Source: Pedobacter sp. (GTDB lineage: Bacteria; Bacteroidota; Bacteroidia; Sphingobacteriales; Sphingobacteriaceae). From it: DNA of 11,957 nt. The stretch is taken from assembly GCA_030149995.1 (NCBI GenBank), contig JASLGV010000082.1, forward strand, positions 1 to 11,957, in the 5' to 3' direction. The position numbers were made by a program, and so were the translations under genes. The notes beneath the pieces are model-generated. The model searched no databases and was not told the DNA's origin. It saw only the letters and a list, made by a program, of their open reading frames with translations. Positions 1-7,073 of the stretch are shown piece after piece. Position 1 is the first letter of the stretch; every line of letters starts with the position of its first letter.

Positions 1-2
1 TA

Positions 3-1247
3 TCCGAAATTACTCCCGGAGGGCCAGCACAACAAAGTGGTTTACGTTTAAACGACAGAATAGAAGAAATAGGTCAGGATAAGGATGCTGAAATGAAAAG
101 CACAGCCGGGCAGCCGCTTTCGGATATTGCCAGAATGTTGATCGGAAATAAAGGATCGACCATCCGGTTACGTATAAAAAGTAATAAGGACACCATCCGC
201 AACTTAACGCTGATCCGTACTGAAAGTATTTCCCAGCCGCTTTTAAAAACTGCCATTATTGAGCAAGACAAGCTTCGTATAGGGCTTATTTCTTTCCCGA
301 TTTTTTATGCGGATAATGACAGTATGGGGCCACATTGCTCAAAAGATGTAAAAGTAGCACTAAACAACCTGGAGCAGGCTCATGTAAATGCTGTTGTATT
401 TGATTTACGTAACAATGCTGGCGGTTCTTTGCAGGAGGTGCTGCGCATTTTGGGACTGCTGATAAAAAACGACGTAGTGGTACAGGTTAAAGAAAGAGCG
501 CTTAACGCCGTAATGCTTAAAAGCGAAACAGAAAACAATGTTTATGAGGGACCGGTTACGATTTTAGTCAATGAAAAAACGGCCTCGGCGGCCGAATTAT
601 TCACTGCCGCTTTACAGGACCACCATAGAGGAATTGTGATTGGTTCTGAAACCTATGGTAAAGGTACTGTACAAAGGCAATTTCCATTAGGCGAAGGTCA
701 AGGTATGCTTAAGCTTACTTTTGAACAATTCTTTCGGGTAAACGGTGCATCCACACAGCTGAAAGGAATACAGCCAGATATATATCTGCCTGATACTTAT
801 GCGGCGGCAAAGGTACGGGAGCAGGACAATGCATGGGCACTGAAATGGGATAGTATCGCTCCTTACAGGGTTCGGAAACTGGAAAACAACTATGATCTGG
901 GCAGAGTTAAAACATCAGCCGGATTAAGACTGGCGACTGACTCTTCATTTGCAACAATCAAACGGTATAATAACTGGCTGGCAGCACAACAGAATAGCAT
1001 GATTAGTTTGAAATTGTCAGATTTTGAAGCTATGACAGCTACTCAGCTTGATTATACAAGGCAGGTAATTGCTGCTCAATCTTTATCTAAAGAGGGAAGA
1101 TTACATATTACCCCTTTTCCGAACAACATACATGAGGGTGATGCTTACTACCAGAAATGGCTGTCTGGCCTAAGGCAGGATATTTATCTGAGCCAGGCTG
1201 TAGCCGTTGTTGGCGATATGCTGATCTCCAATGTAACAATTAACTAA
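3..1247 (+). CDS. Tail-specific (Prc/Tsp-like) S41 serine protease, 3' part
   Basis: The reading frame is open from the first full codon of the window, so this is the C-terminal part (about 414 residues) of a longer gene; the Met codon at 93 is internal. The first 60 or so codons form the end of a PDZ domain (ITPGGPAQQSGLRLNDRI). The S41 protease core follows: the FDLRNNAGGS strand-turn, the nucleophile Ser in TASAAELF (codon at 585), an Asp 11 residues later, and the general-base Lys in YGKGTVQ (codon at 660). These Ser/+11/+25 spacings equal S430/D441/K455 of E. coli Tsp. The remaining ~160 residues resemble the C-terminal helical domain of Tsp-type enzymes, not the short CtpA type. Such enzymes degrade or trim periplasmic proteins from their C-termini. 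It lies 29 bp before the first TlpA-like gene and may share its transcript. The family call is firm; the substrate is unknown. Confidence 0.93.
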   Translation, partial: SEITPGGPAQQSGLRLNDRIEEIGQDKDAEMKSTAGQPLSDIARMLIGNKGSTIRLRIKSNKDTIRNLTLIRTESISQPLLKTAIIEQDKLRIGLISFPIFYADNDSMGPHCSKDVKVALNNLEQAHVNAVVFDLRNNAGGSLQEVLRILGLLIKNDVVVQVKERALNAVMLKSETENNVYEGPVTILVNEKTASAAELFTAALQDHHRGIVIGSETYGKGTVQRQFPLGEGQGMLKLTFEQFFRVNGASTQLKGIQPDIYLPDTYAAAKVREQDNAWALKWDSIAPYRVRKLENNYDLGRVKTSAGLRLATDSSFATIKRYNNWLAAQQNSMISLKLSDFEAMTATQLDYTRQVIAAQSLSKEGRLHITPFPNNIHEGDAYYQKWLSGLRQDIYLSQAVAVVGDMLISNVTIN

Positions 1248-1276
1248 ACTAATATCCATAATTATTAAATGTACAA

Positions 1277-2374
1277 ATGAAAAAAACACTGATTCTACTG
1301 GCGCTATTTGTGCCACTTCTATTAAAAGCGCAAAAGAATGCCTTCACTGTGCAGGGAAAAACGGAACTGCATCCAGATAATGGTTTTGTAAAATTACTTT
1401 GGCACAAGCTGAACTCTGTGCAACGTATTGATACCGATTCTTCATTGGTAGACAACGATGGCAAGTTTGTATTCAAGGGAACGGTATCAGAACCTGAAAT
1501 AGCACAATTGATTTATACAGTTAGAGGTGCCACCCAAAGCGCTGTTTTTTACCTTGAACCTGGTCATATCAATATTTCCTGCACTACAAATAAACGTTAT
1601 CCGCAGCTTTCGGGCACACCTTTAAATAATGATTTTAATGAGTATTATAACCTGATTAATGTTGTGGTTGACAGTATTAGTGCGGCACATCCGAATAACG
1701 CCCGCGAGTATAGTCAGTTTAGTAAAGAGATTAATCCTCAAAAGCAGATTATCCTTCGTCAATTGATTAAGGAACATCCTGGCTCGCGGTTATGTCTATA
1801 TCAGTTAGGTATTTACGCGGTTAAGGCGCCGGACGACGTGCTAAATGTAGACGCGATGTTTAAACAACTCTCGCCTGAGTTGAGAAAGAGCCCGCAAGGC
1901 TTGGAAATGGCATTAAAAATTCGTGGTATGGCTTCCAGTAAAATTGGCGATACCGCACTTGATTTTACGCTACCTGATAATCAGGATAAAATGGTTAAGC
2001 TTTCAGATTTTAGGGGTAAGTACGTATTGCTTGACTTTTGGGCAACCTGGTGTGGTCCTTGTTTACAAGAAATGCCCAATGTGGCCCGTGCGTACGAAAA
2101 GTACAAAGGAAAAAACTTCATCGTAATGGGGGTTTCATTGGATCGTCCTGATGCTAAGGCAAAATGGAAGGAAATGATCGTGAGCCAGCATTTAAACTGG
2201 GTACAGGTAAGTGACCTGAAACTGTGGAGCAGTCTACCAGCTTTGCTCTATAATGTAAATGGCATACCTGCAAATTTCCTGATAGATCCGAAAGGGAAAA
2301 TTATCGCAAAGAATTTAAGGGGTGAAGCATTGCAGAAAAAATTGGCCGAAATATTCGATAACAGTGTTAGATAA
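1277..2374 (+). CDS. TlpA-like periplasmic thioredoxin with N-terminal DUF4369-type domain (paralogue 1)
   Basis: This 365-residue protein begins with a Sec signal peptide (MKKTLILLALFVPLLLKAQ). A beta-rich domain of the DUF4369 type covers about residues 22-110 (FTVQGK..., then DGKFVFKGTVSEPE). A helical linker leads to a C-terminal AhpC/TSA-TlpA thioredoxin fold (about 220-365). The redox motif is WCGPC, with Cys259 and Cys262, and the cis-proline is Pro331 in GIPANFLID. Proteins of this design are secreted thiol-disulfide reductases in Bacteroidota; partner proteins are usually unknown. The canonical CGPC motif suggests a reducing, thioredoxin-like potential, which is inference. The start is the first Met before the signal peptide, with no clear Shine-Dalgarno sequence. 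The gene is followed after 6 bp by the chitinase-like gene, so the two are almost certainly co-transcribed. Confidence 0.93.
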   Translation: MKKTLILLALFVPLLLKAQKNAFTVQGKTELHPDNGFVKLLWHKLNSVQRIDTDSSLVDNDGKFVFKGTVSEPEIAQLIYTVRGATQSAVFYLEPGHINISCTTNKRYPQLSGTPLNNDFNEYYNLINVVVDSISAAHPNNAREYSQFSKEINPQKQIILRQLIKEHPGSRLCLYQLGIYAVKAPDDVLNVDAMFKQLSPELRKSPQGLEMALKIRGMASSKIGDTALDFTLPDNQDKMVKLSDFRGKYVLLDFWATWCGPCLQEMPNVARAYEKYKGKNFIVMGVSLDRPDAKAKWKEMIVSQHLNWVQVSDLKLWSSLPALLYNVNGIPANFLIDPKGKIIAKNLRGEALQKKLAEIFDNSVR

Positions 2375-2380
2375 TTTTGG

Positions 2381-3355
2381 ATGAAAGGCAATAGGGTAGT
2401 ATTAATTTTAATGTGGTTCTTATTTCTTGGGTTTAAAAACGGAGCTTTAGCTAAAGGCTTTATTAAGCCGGTTGGCAGGCAACCCGTTTCCTCTTATTTC
2501 ACAGCGCAGAATTTTAATGATTTTTTTCCGCTACGCAATCCTTTCTACAGCTATAATGCTTTTATGTCGGCTATTGAAGAAATGAAAGCAATTGAGGTGA
2601 AGGTAGAAAGGCGTGGGGCATACGTATACAAGTTAACCCGCATTAACCGGAAAACAGGCCAGTCGAAAGTAATCTCAAAGGATAGAGATTGGGATACAGC
2701 GGCATCCAGGAAACTGTTGTACAGTACCTATACCATTATGTATGCCGATTTCTGTGCTGAAAAGGATCTTAAGACGAATAAAAAGGAGTTAGCTGCTTTT
2801 CTTGCCCAGATTGCGCATGAAACCCGTGGTGGTGAAAACGGCCGATATAATGATGGACTGATGTACTTGCATGAAATTGACAGCAGCTTAAATTATGTGG
2901 CTAAAAGTGATACTTACGCGCCGGCAAAGGGCAAGAAGTATTATGGGCGCGGGCCTATTCAACTCAGCTATAATAGTAATTATGGATATGCTTCGGCCTG
3001 TATACTGGGCGACAAAAAAATATTGCTAAATGATCCTGACCTGGTTATCAAAAATTCAATAATAGCGTTTGAAACAGCTATTTATTTCTGGATGACACCG
3101 CAGTTGCCCAAGCCATCTGCCCATGCAGTGATGACCGGAGACTGGAAACCTACTGTTGCTGATAGAGCCAAAGGCAGATTACCTGGCTTTGGAATGACCA
3201 TTAACGTGATTAACGGAGAGGTAGAATGCAACAAAGGTGATGATAATTTAAGCATGAACGACAGGATCGGCTATTATCAGTATTTCTTAAAACAAATGGG
3301 TGCAGAGGATTTGAACGCAAAATGTTCATGTGGTCTGATGCAACCTTACGAGTGA
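2381..3355 (+). CDS. Secreted GH19 chitinase-like glycoside hydrolase
   Basis: This 324-residue protein has a hydrophobic N-terminus (VVLILMWFLFLGF) fitting a signal peptide or anchor. The second half is a family 19 glycoside hydrolase. It shows the catalytic general acid in IAHETRGG (Glu147), a second Glu at LHEIDSS (Glu165) where barley chitinase has its second catalytic acid, the hallmark KKYYGRGPIQLSYNSNYG (Y187 onward), and a C-terminal GxTINVINGEVEC segment. GH19 enzymes cut beta-1,4-GlcNAc links in chitin, and some relatives act on peptidoglycan. About 110 residues between the signal and the catalytic core match nothing I recognise. There is no carbohydrate-binding module. It sits between TlpA-like genes, 6 bp after one and 29 bp before the next. 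That is odd for a nutritional chitinase and could indicate a cell-wall role (inference). Confidence 0.9.
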   Translation: MKGNRVVLILMWFLFLGFKNGALAKGFIKPVGRQPVSSYFTAQNFNDFFPLRNPFYSYNAFMSAIEEMKAIEVKVERRGAYVYKLTRINRKTGQSKVISKDRDWDTAASRKLLYSTYTIMYADFCAEKDLKTNKKELAAFLAQIAHETRGGENGRYNDGLMYLHEIDSSLNYVAKSDTYAPAKGKKYYGRGPIQLSYNSNYGYASACILGDKKILLNDPDLVIKNSIIAFETAIYFWMTPQLPKPSAHAVMTGDWKPTVADRAKGRLPGFGMTINVINGEVECNKGDDNLSMNDRIGYYQYFLKQMGAEDLNAKCSCGLMQPYE

Positions 3356-3384
3356 AAATTTATAACGTATTAAAAAATCATAAG

Positions 3385-4425
3385 ATGAAAAAAATAATAA
3401 TCGCCGCTTTTGTAGCAATCATACACTTGTCGGCTTTAGCGCAGCAACCTAAGAAGTTTATAATTGACGGAAAGATCATAGCAGATACATTGACAACCGG
3501 AAAGATTTATCTGCAATACCTGGATGATGATATTGTTATGCAGGACAGTTCTGTTATTGATCATAATACTTATCATCTGGAGGGTAAGATGCATGATGGA
3601 GCTATCGTTGCGAACTTGTTTTGGTACAAAACGGTTAATGGGGTAAAGGCACGGAAAAATCCTTTTAAAGGTTTCCTGAAGTTTTACACGGTACCTGGTC
3701 AAGTAAACCTGGTACATGAAGGCAGGTTTGAAAAAGCAAAAATCAGTGGCTCACCGGTGGAGAATGATGCCAGTATGGTTCAGCAACAGGTACGGGAAAG
3801 AAAGCGGACAGAATTTGATATTGAAGCCGATTACATTAAAACGCATCCCGATTCATGGCTGAGCTATGTTTTCTTAGCACCTATTGTTAAAAGCAAAAAA
3901 ACCAGTTTGGATACCGCTGGTCAACTTTATGCCAGCCTGGGTTCTGAACTTAAAAAATACAGGCAGGTACGTGCATTAAACGAACTGATTATTGCCGGTC
4001 GCACGATAGCAATAGGTAAACCTTCCATAGATTTTACACAAAAAGATCTAAACGGTAAGCCGGTAAGCCTATCTTCTTTCAGAGGGAAATATGTATTTAT
4101 AGATTTTTGGGCAAGTTGGTGCCATCCTTGCCGGGAGGAAAATCCTTTCGTTGCCAAGGCTTATCAGAAATTTAAAACTAAAGGCTTTGAAGTGCTCGGC
4201 GTTTCATTAGATGGAAATAGAGAGGCCTGGATAAAAGCGATGAAAGAGGATAATGTGGAGTGGAAACAGGTCTCTAATTTGATGGGATTTAAAGATGAGG
4301 TTGTATCTAAATACGGTATAACATCTATTCCAAGAAATTTCTTAATAGATCCTTCAGGAATAATCATCGCCATGGATTTAAGAGGCCCTATGCTGGAAGA
4401 GGAATTATCAAAGATCTTAAAATAA
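3385..4425 (+). CDS. TlpA-like periplasmic thioredoxin with N-terminal DUF4369-type domain (paralogue 2)
   Basis: This 346-residue protein has the same plan as its neighbours: signal peptide (MKKIIIAAFVAIIHLSALAQ), DUF4369-like beta domain (KFIIDGKI..., about 22-110), helical linker, and C-terminal TlpA-type thioredoxin domain. The active site is WCHPC (Cys246, Cys249) and the cis-proline is Pro316 in SIPRNFLID. The frame is open back to an ATG at 3322, but that start would overlap the chitinase end and put 21 extra residues before the signal peptide, so 3385 is chosen. The CHPC dipeptide differs from CGPC and CAPC in the two paralogues. In the thioredoxin superfamily the residues between the cysteines tune redox potential, so this copy may be more oxidising (inference). 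The next gene starts 16 bp after its stop. Confidence 0.92.
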   Translation: MKKIIIAAFVAIIHLSALAQQPKKFIIDGKIIADTLTTGKIYLQYLDDDIVMQDSSVIDHNTYHLEGKMHDGAIVANLFWYKTVNGVKARKNPFKGFLKFYTVPGQVNLVHEGRFEKAKISGSPVENDASMVQQQVRERKRTEFDIEADYIKTHPDSWLSYVFLAPIVKSKKTSLDTAGQLYASLGSELKKYRQVRALNELIIAGRTIAIGKPSIDFTQKDLNGKPVSLSSFRGKYVFIDFWASWCHPCREENPFVAKAYQKFKTKGFEVLGVSLDGNREAWIKAMKEDNVEWKQVSNLMGFKDEVVSKYGITSIPRNFLIDPSGIIIAMDLRGPMLEEELSKILK

Positions 4426-4441
4426 AAAAGCTGCAGGGATT

Positions 4442-5497
4442 ATGAAAAAAGAATGTATTATAGCGATACTGCTAAGTGTATTACTTCCAGCTGTATTATA
4501 TGCGCAGAGCAATAAATTTACGATTGAAGGTAAAATTAAAACGGATAGCGTGCTACATGGTATGATCTATTTAATAGGCAAAAACGTAAAACCGGATAGC
4601 GTAGCTTTAGTCAATAACCGTTATCACTTTACGGGAACCCTGGAAAGACCTGGATCGGCTGTTTATATTAGCTGGCGCGACCGGCCTTTGGCTCAACAAT
4701 TAAGAGAGACGAAAAGTATACTCGAAACGGGAAGTTCTTTGTTGATACTGGAAGCGGGTAATATTGAGGTAGAACATGAACTCGATTTTAAACATATCAA
4801 AGTAACGGGGTCTAAACTACATCAAGATTACGATTTTATAAGTCGGGAAATTGTTGTCGGGAAGAAAAATGCCGACACTGTTCTGTCAGCTTACATATTA
4901 CAGCATCCGGATTCATGGTTTAGTTTTATGAACTTACAGCAGAAAGTAAGAGCTTTCGGACCGGAGCTATCCCAAAAACTTTATCAAAATTTAAGTAATA
5001 ACCTTAAGCAATACAGTGAGGTAACTGACCTGGGCAAGCAAATAACGGCTATGCAGACCTCATCTATGGGTAAAACTGCACCTGAATTTACATTGAATAC
5101 TCCCGATGGACATCCAGTTTCTTTGTCCTCCTATCGTGGGAAATATGTACTGTTGGATTTTTGGGCAAGCTGGTGTGCGCCATGCCGTGCGGAAAGCCCA
5201 ACGGTAAAAGGTGTTTATAATTTATATAAAGATTCCGGATTTGATGTACTCAGTGTTTCCCTTGATCTTGCTACGTCTAAAGCGCAATGGGTGGCTGCCA
5301 TTAAACAGGACGGTTTAACCTGGACACAGGTTTCCGACCTAAAAGGATTCGACAGTGATGTTGCAGTTAACTATGGCGTACATGCAATACCGGACAACTT
5401 TCTGATAGATCCTTCAGGAAAGATAATTGCCCGTAATCTCAGAGGCTATGACTTAGAGCAAAAAATGAAACAAATCTTTAAAAAAGCAGGCCAATAG
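4442..5497 (+). CDS. TlpA-like periplasmic thioredoxin with N-terminal DUF4369-type domain (paralogue 3)
   Basis: This 351-residue protein is the third tandem paralogue. It has a signal peptide ending near VLYAQ, a DUF4369-like domain (KFTIEGKIKTDS...RYHFTGTLERPG), a helical middle containing HPDSWFSFMNL (paralogue 2 has the matching HPDSWLSYVFL), and a C-terminal TlpA-type thioredoxin domain. The active site is WCAPC (Cys245, Cys248) and the cis-proline is Pro317 in AIPDNFLID. Paralogues 2 and 3 share more middle-region motifs with each other than with paralogue 1, suggesting a later duplication. It is probably the last gene of this transcription unit, because a perfect 16-bp hairpin begins 17 bp after its stop. 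The family call is secure; substrate and electron donor are unknown. Confidence 0.92.
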   Translation: MKKECIIAILLSVLLPAVLYAQSNKFTIEGKIKTDSVLHGMIYLIGKNVKPDSVALVNNRYHFTGTLERPGSAVYISWRDRPLAQQLRETKSILETGSSLLILEAGNIEVEHELDFKHIKVTGSKLHQDYDFISREIVVGKKNADTVLSAYILQHPDSWFSFMNLQQKVRAFGPELSQKLYQNLSNNLKQYSEVTDLGKQITAMQTSSMGKTAPEFTLNTPDGHPVSLSSYRGKYVLLDFWASWCAPCRAESPTVKGVYNLYKDSGFDVLSVSLDLATSKAQWVAAIKQDGLTWTQVSDLKGFDSDVAVNYGVHAIPDNFLIDPSGKIIARNLRGYDLEQKMKQIFKKAGQ

Positions 5498-5514
5498 CAC
5501 ATGATAATTGCGGC

Positions 5515-5550
5515 AACTTTACCACGTCAAAGAATTGACGTGGTAAAGTT
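5515..5550. terminator. Perfect 16-bp hairpin after the TlpA gene run
   Basis: The arms at 5515-5530 and 5535-5550 are perfectly complementary, with a 4-nt AGAA loop. The stem lies just after the third TlpA-like gene and before the DsbD-alpha-like gene. No T-run follows on either strand, so it may be a 3'-end stabiliser or an atypical terminator rather than a textbook intrinsic terminator. A second small hairpin (GGTAAG/CTTACC, 5570-5584, 3-nt loop) follows 19 bp later. Confidence 0.6.
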
Positions 5551-5654
5551 TCAGACATATAGAGAAAAGGGTAAGCTCCTTACCTTATTGGTTAAACGGG
5601 GGTAAAGAATTATGGCTAATTCCAATAGTAGTATTTAAACACAAAAAATGTAAA

Positions 5655-6101
5655 ATGAAAAAAACATTCACAATTATTTTAATAATGGCGGCGTTCCTTC
5701 AAAGCCGGGCGCAAATAATAACTCCGGTACACTGGAGTTATGCTGCAAAAAAGATTAGCAAAGATGAAGCAGTCGTATTTATAAAAGCTAAGATAGACCA
5801 GGGATGGCATTTATATTCCCAAACAATAAAAGATGGTGGGCCAGCAAAAACAATATTTACTTTTCCGCCCTCAACGTTGTATAGTATAGTTGGCAAAACA
5901 ACCGAGCCTAAACCTATTACCAAATATGAAAAGGTATTCAATATGAATGTTAGTTATTTTGAGCATGAGGTTATCTTTCAGCAAAAAATAAAACTAAAAA
6001 CCGGAAATACAATTGTAAAAGGCACATTGGAATATATGACCTGTAACGACCACGAATGCCTGCCACCGGATGTTGTGGAATTTAGTGTACCTATTAAATA
6101 G
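5655..6101 (+). CDS. Stand-alone DsbD-alpha-like (DsbD N-terminal domain) periplasmic protein
   Basis: This 148-residue protein has a signal peptide (MKKTFTIILIMAAFLQSRAQ) followed by one domain resembling the N-terminal alpha domain of the thiol:disulfide interchange protein DsbD. Diagnostic parts are GWHLYSQ with a nearby GGPAKTIFTF strand and the C-terminal TCNDHECLPP motif holding Cys130 and Cys135. E. coli DsbD-alpha carries its redox cysteines in a similar C-x5-CYPP element. The transmembrane beta domain and thioredoxin-like gamma domain of full DsbD are absent, since the gene stops after the alpha domain. In DsbD the alpha domain passes electrons from the membrane part to periplasmic thioredoxin-fold partners. 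Here it follows three TlpA-like genes, so it could shuttle electrons to them (inference). The gap to the preceding gene is 157 bp with hairpins, so it may have its own promoter; I could not place one. Confidence 0.85.
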   Translation: MKKTFTIILIMAAFLQSRAQIITPVHWSYAAKKISKDEAVVFIKAKIDQGWHLYSQTIKDGGPAKTIFTFPPSTLYSIVGKTTEPKPITKYEKVFNMNVSYFEHEVIFQQKIKLKTGNTIVKGTLEYMTCNDHECLPPDVVEFSVPIK

Positions 6102-6108
6102 TAACAGC

Positions 6109-6139
6109 GGTGCAACAACCACAAACCGGTACTTGCACC
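6109..6139 (+). terminator. Possible weak terminator hairpin after the DsbD-alpha-like gene
   Basis: GGTGCAA (6109-6115) and TTGCACC (6133-6139) can pair across a 17-nt loop, 8 bp after the stop codon, and ACTTTATTT follows. The stem is short and the loop long, so this is only a possible terminator. Confidence 0.3.
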
Positions 6140-6212
6140 ACTTTATTTAGCCCATATATTGGTACTACCCAAAGTAAGCAGGCTTTAGAGTGCAACCAGG
6201 AAAAGCTGACCA

Positions 6213-6489
6213 ATGCTAAAGCTGCGCTTTGCAACTGGGGGGATTACCTCGCTTTGCCCGGTGATCCCTAAAAGGGGTGGCTTCAAGCAGAACAAACCGC
6301 TTTGCTGCGCACGCTTTTTTTGTTGTTTTCATACTTATGCTAAAGCTATGCTTTGCAACGTGAGAGGATTACCTCGCTTTGCTCGGTGATCCCTGAAAGG
6401 GGTGGCTTCAAACATAACAAACCGCTTTGCTGCGCACGCTCTTTTTGTTGTTTTCATACTTATGCTAAAGCTATGCTTTGCAACGTCAG
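6213..6489. repeat. Tandem direct repeat of 124/125 bp, 2.2 copies, hairpin-rich
   Basis: Copy 1 is 6213-6336 (124 bp), copy 2 is 6337-6461 (125 bp), and a truncated third copy (first ~26 bp) begins at 6462. By eye the two full copies differ at about nine substitutions and one single-base indel. Each unit can fold into several small hairpins: an imperfect stem around AAAGC/GCTTT, a stem from GGATTACC with GGTGATCC (one G-U pair), and CCCT(A/G)AAAGGGG with a four-base loop. No reading frame in it looks real. It fills the space between the DsbD-alpha-like gene and the terminator of tRNA-Ser. I do not recognise the family; it could be a dispersed, genome-wide element of this lineage. Confidence 0.85.
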
Positions 6490-6494
6490 AAAAC

Positions 6495-6525
6495 AACAAA
6501 ACCCGACTTTTAGTCGGGTTTTGTT
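6495..6525 (-). terminator. Intrinsic terminator of tRNA-Ser (probably bidirectional)
   Basis: A perfect 14-bp stem (6495-6508 with 6512-6525, loop TTT at 6509-6511) has a GC-rich core, ACCCGACT/AGTCGGGT. On the minus strand it is followed by a T-rich stretch (TTTTGTTGTTTTC, counting the stem end), the form of a Rho-independent terminator. It starts 5 bp beyond the 3' end of the minus-strand tRNA-Ser. Because the stem itself ends in T-rich sequence on both strands, it may also stop + strand transcripts. Confidence 0.85.
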
Positions 6526-6530
6526 ATGCT

Positions 6531-6618
6531 TGGCGGAGAGTGAGGGATTCGAACCCCCGGACCTGTAACAGTCAACAGTTTTCAAGACTGCCGCAATCGA
6601 CCACTCTGCCAACTCTCC
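6531..6618 (-). tRNA. tRNA-Ser, anticodon UGA
   Basis: The minus strand reads GGAGAGTTGGCAGAGTGG at the 5' end and closes with ACTCTCC, a G discriminator and an encoded CCA, giving a full 7-bp acceptor stem and 88 nt. The anticodon stem GCAGT/ACTGT (one G-U pair) holds the loop CTTGAAA with anticodon TGA, which reads UCA and related serine codons. A long variable arm (class II tRNA) and a GGTTCGAATCC T-arm are present. The gene stands alone, with its own promoter at 6623-6653 and terminator at 6495-6525. Confidence 0.97.
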
Positions 6619-6622
6619 ACCG

Positions 6623-6653
6623 CGAAAGTACAAATATGAATTGGTTTTGCAAA
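6623..6653 (-). promoter_or_regulatory. Bacteroidota-type promoter of tRNA-Ser
   Basis: On the minus strand a TTTG box (6650-6653) and a TACTTTCG box (6623-6630) are separated by exactly 19 bp. This matches the Bacteroidota primary sigma pattern TTTG-N19-21-TAnnTTTG, with one mismatch in the -7 box. The -7 box ends 4 bp before the tRNA 5' end. Confidence 0.6.
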
Positions 6654-6801
6654 CGTAAATCTGCCTGCAGAGAGCTTTGACCTGATTATTAGTCTGTTTA
6701 ATTTTAAATTTAATTTGCAGGCCTTGCTAAAACCGGTCATTTTCGGTAAAAAAGCTGTTAAAAACATGTATAAACAAGGCACTAACCGTTATTAAAATGT
6801 T

Positions 6802-7062
6802 TTATTCTGGCAACAATTTGAGATCTGTCAGTCCGTATTCAAGTTTCCAGCGCTCTACCACGGGTTGCTCGAGCCTGGTTTGGCGGTAATCATCTGGCGA
6901 CATAATGGGTACGCCATGTACAATCGGGTATTTACGCTGACAGCTCTGGCAGCTTAGTATGCCTTCTATTATGTTGTTCTCTATGTCTTTGGCCAGTACT
7001 TGCAGGTCGAGGTCTTGCTTATCAAACGGGCAGCATAGTTTTTCTATTGTTTTTAATCTCAT
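6802..7062 (-). CDS. Trm112-like small zinc-binding protein
   Basis: This 86-residue protein resembles the Trm112/UPF0434 (YcaR) family: an N-terminal LKTIEKLCCPFD segment, then LSCQSCQRKYPIVHGVPIM. The second knuckle (Cys38, Cys41) with the following YPI..G.P is typical. The first knuckle, usually CPxC, reads Cys10-Cys11-Pro-Phe-Asp, so the zinc site may use Cys10 or Cys11, or be incomplete. The C-terminal ~30 residues (DDYRQTRLEQPVVERWKLEY) extend beyond the ~60-residue bacterial form. In eukaryotes and archaea Trm112 binds and stabilises SAM methyltransferases. Here the gene is last in an operon that begins with a methyltransferase, 11 bp after the ThiE-like gene, so it could be that enzyme's partner (inference). 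No clear terminator follows. Confidence 0.8.
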   Translation of the reverse strand: MRLKTIEKLCCPFDKQDLDLQVLAKDIENNIIEGILSCQSCQRKYPIVHGVPIMSPDDYRQTRLEQPVVERWKLEYGLTDLKLLPE

Positions 7063-7073
7063 GGTTTTTCGGT

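Noticed and set aside
3322..3384. Earlier start for the second TlpA-like gene
   Set aside because: It overlaps the chitinase stop and places 21 residues before the evident signal peptide.
6213..6489. CRISPR array or phage attachment site
   Set aside because: The repeat unit is 124/125 bp with no spacers, and it does not contain a copy of the tRNA-Ser 3' end, so neither reading fits.
6353..6680. Two + strand reading frames, one ending in AESEGFEPPDL
   Set aside because: They run through the tandem repeat, the terminator and the antisense of tRNA-Ser. The 'GFEPP' ending is a well-known false protein from the antisense of serine tRNA.
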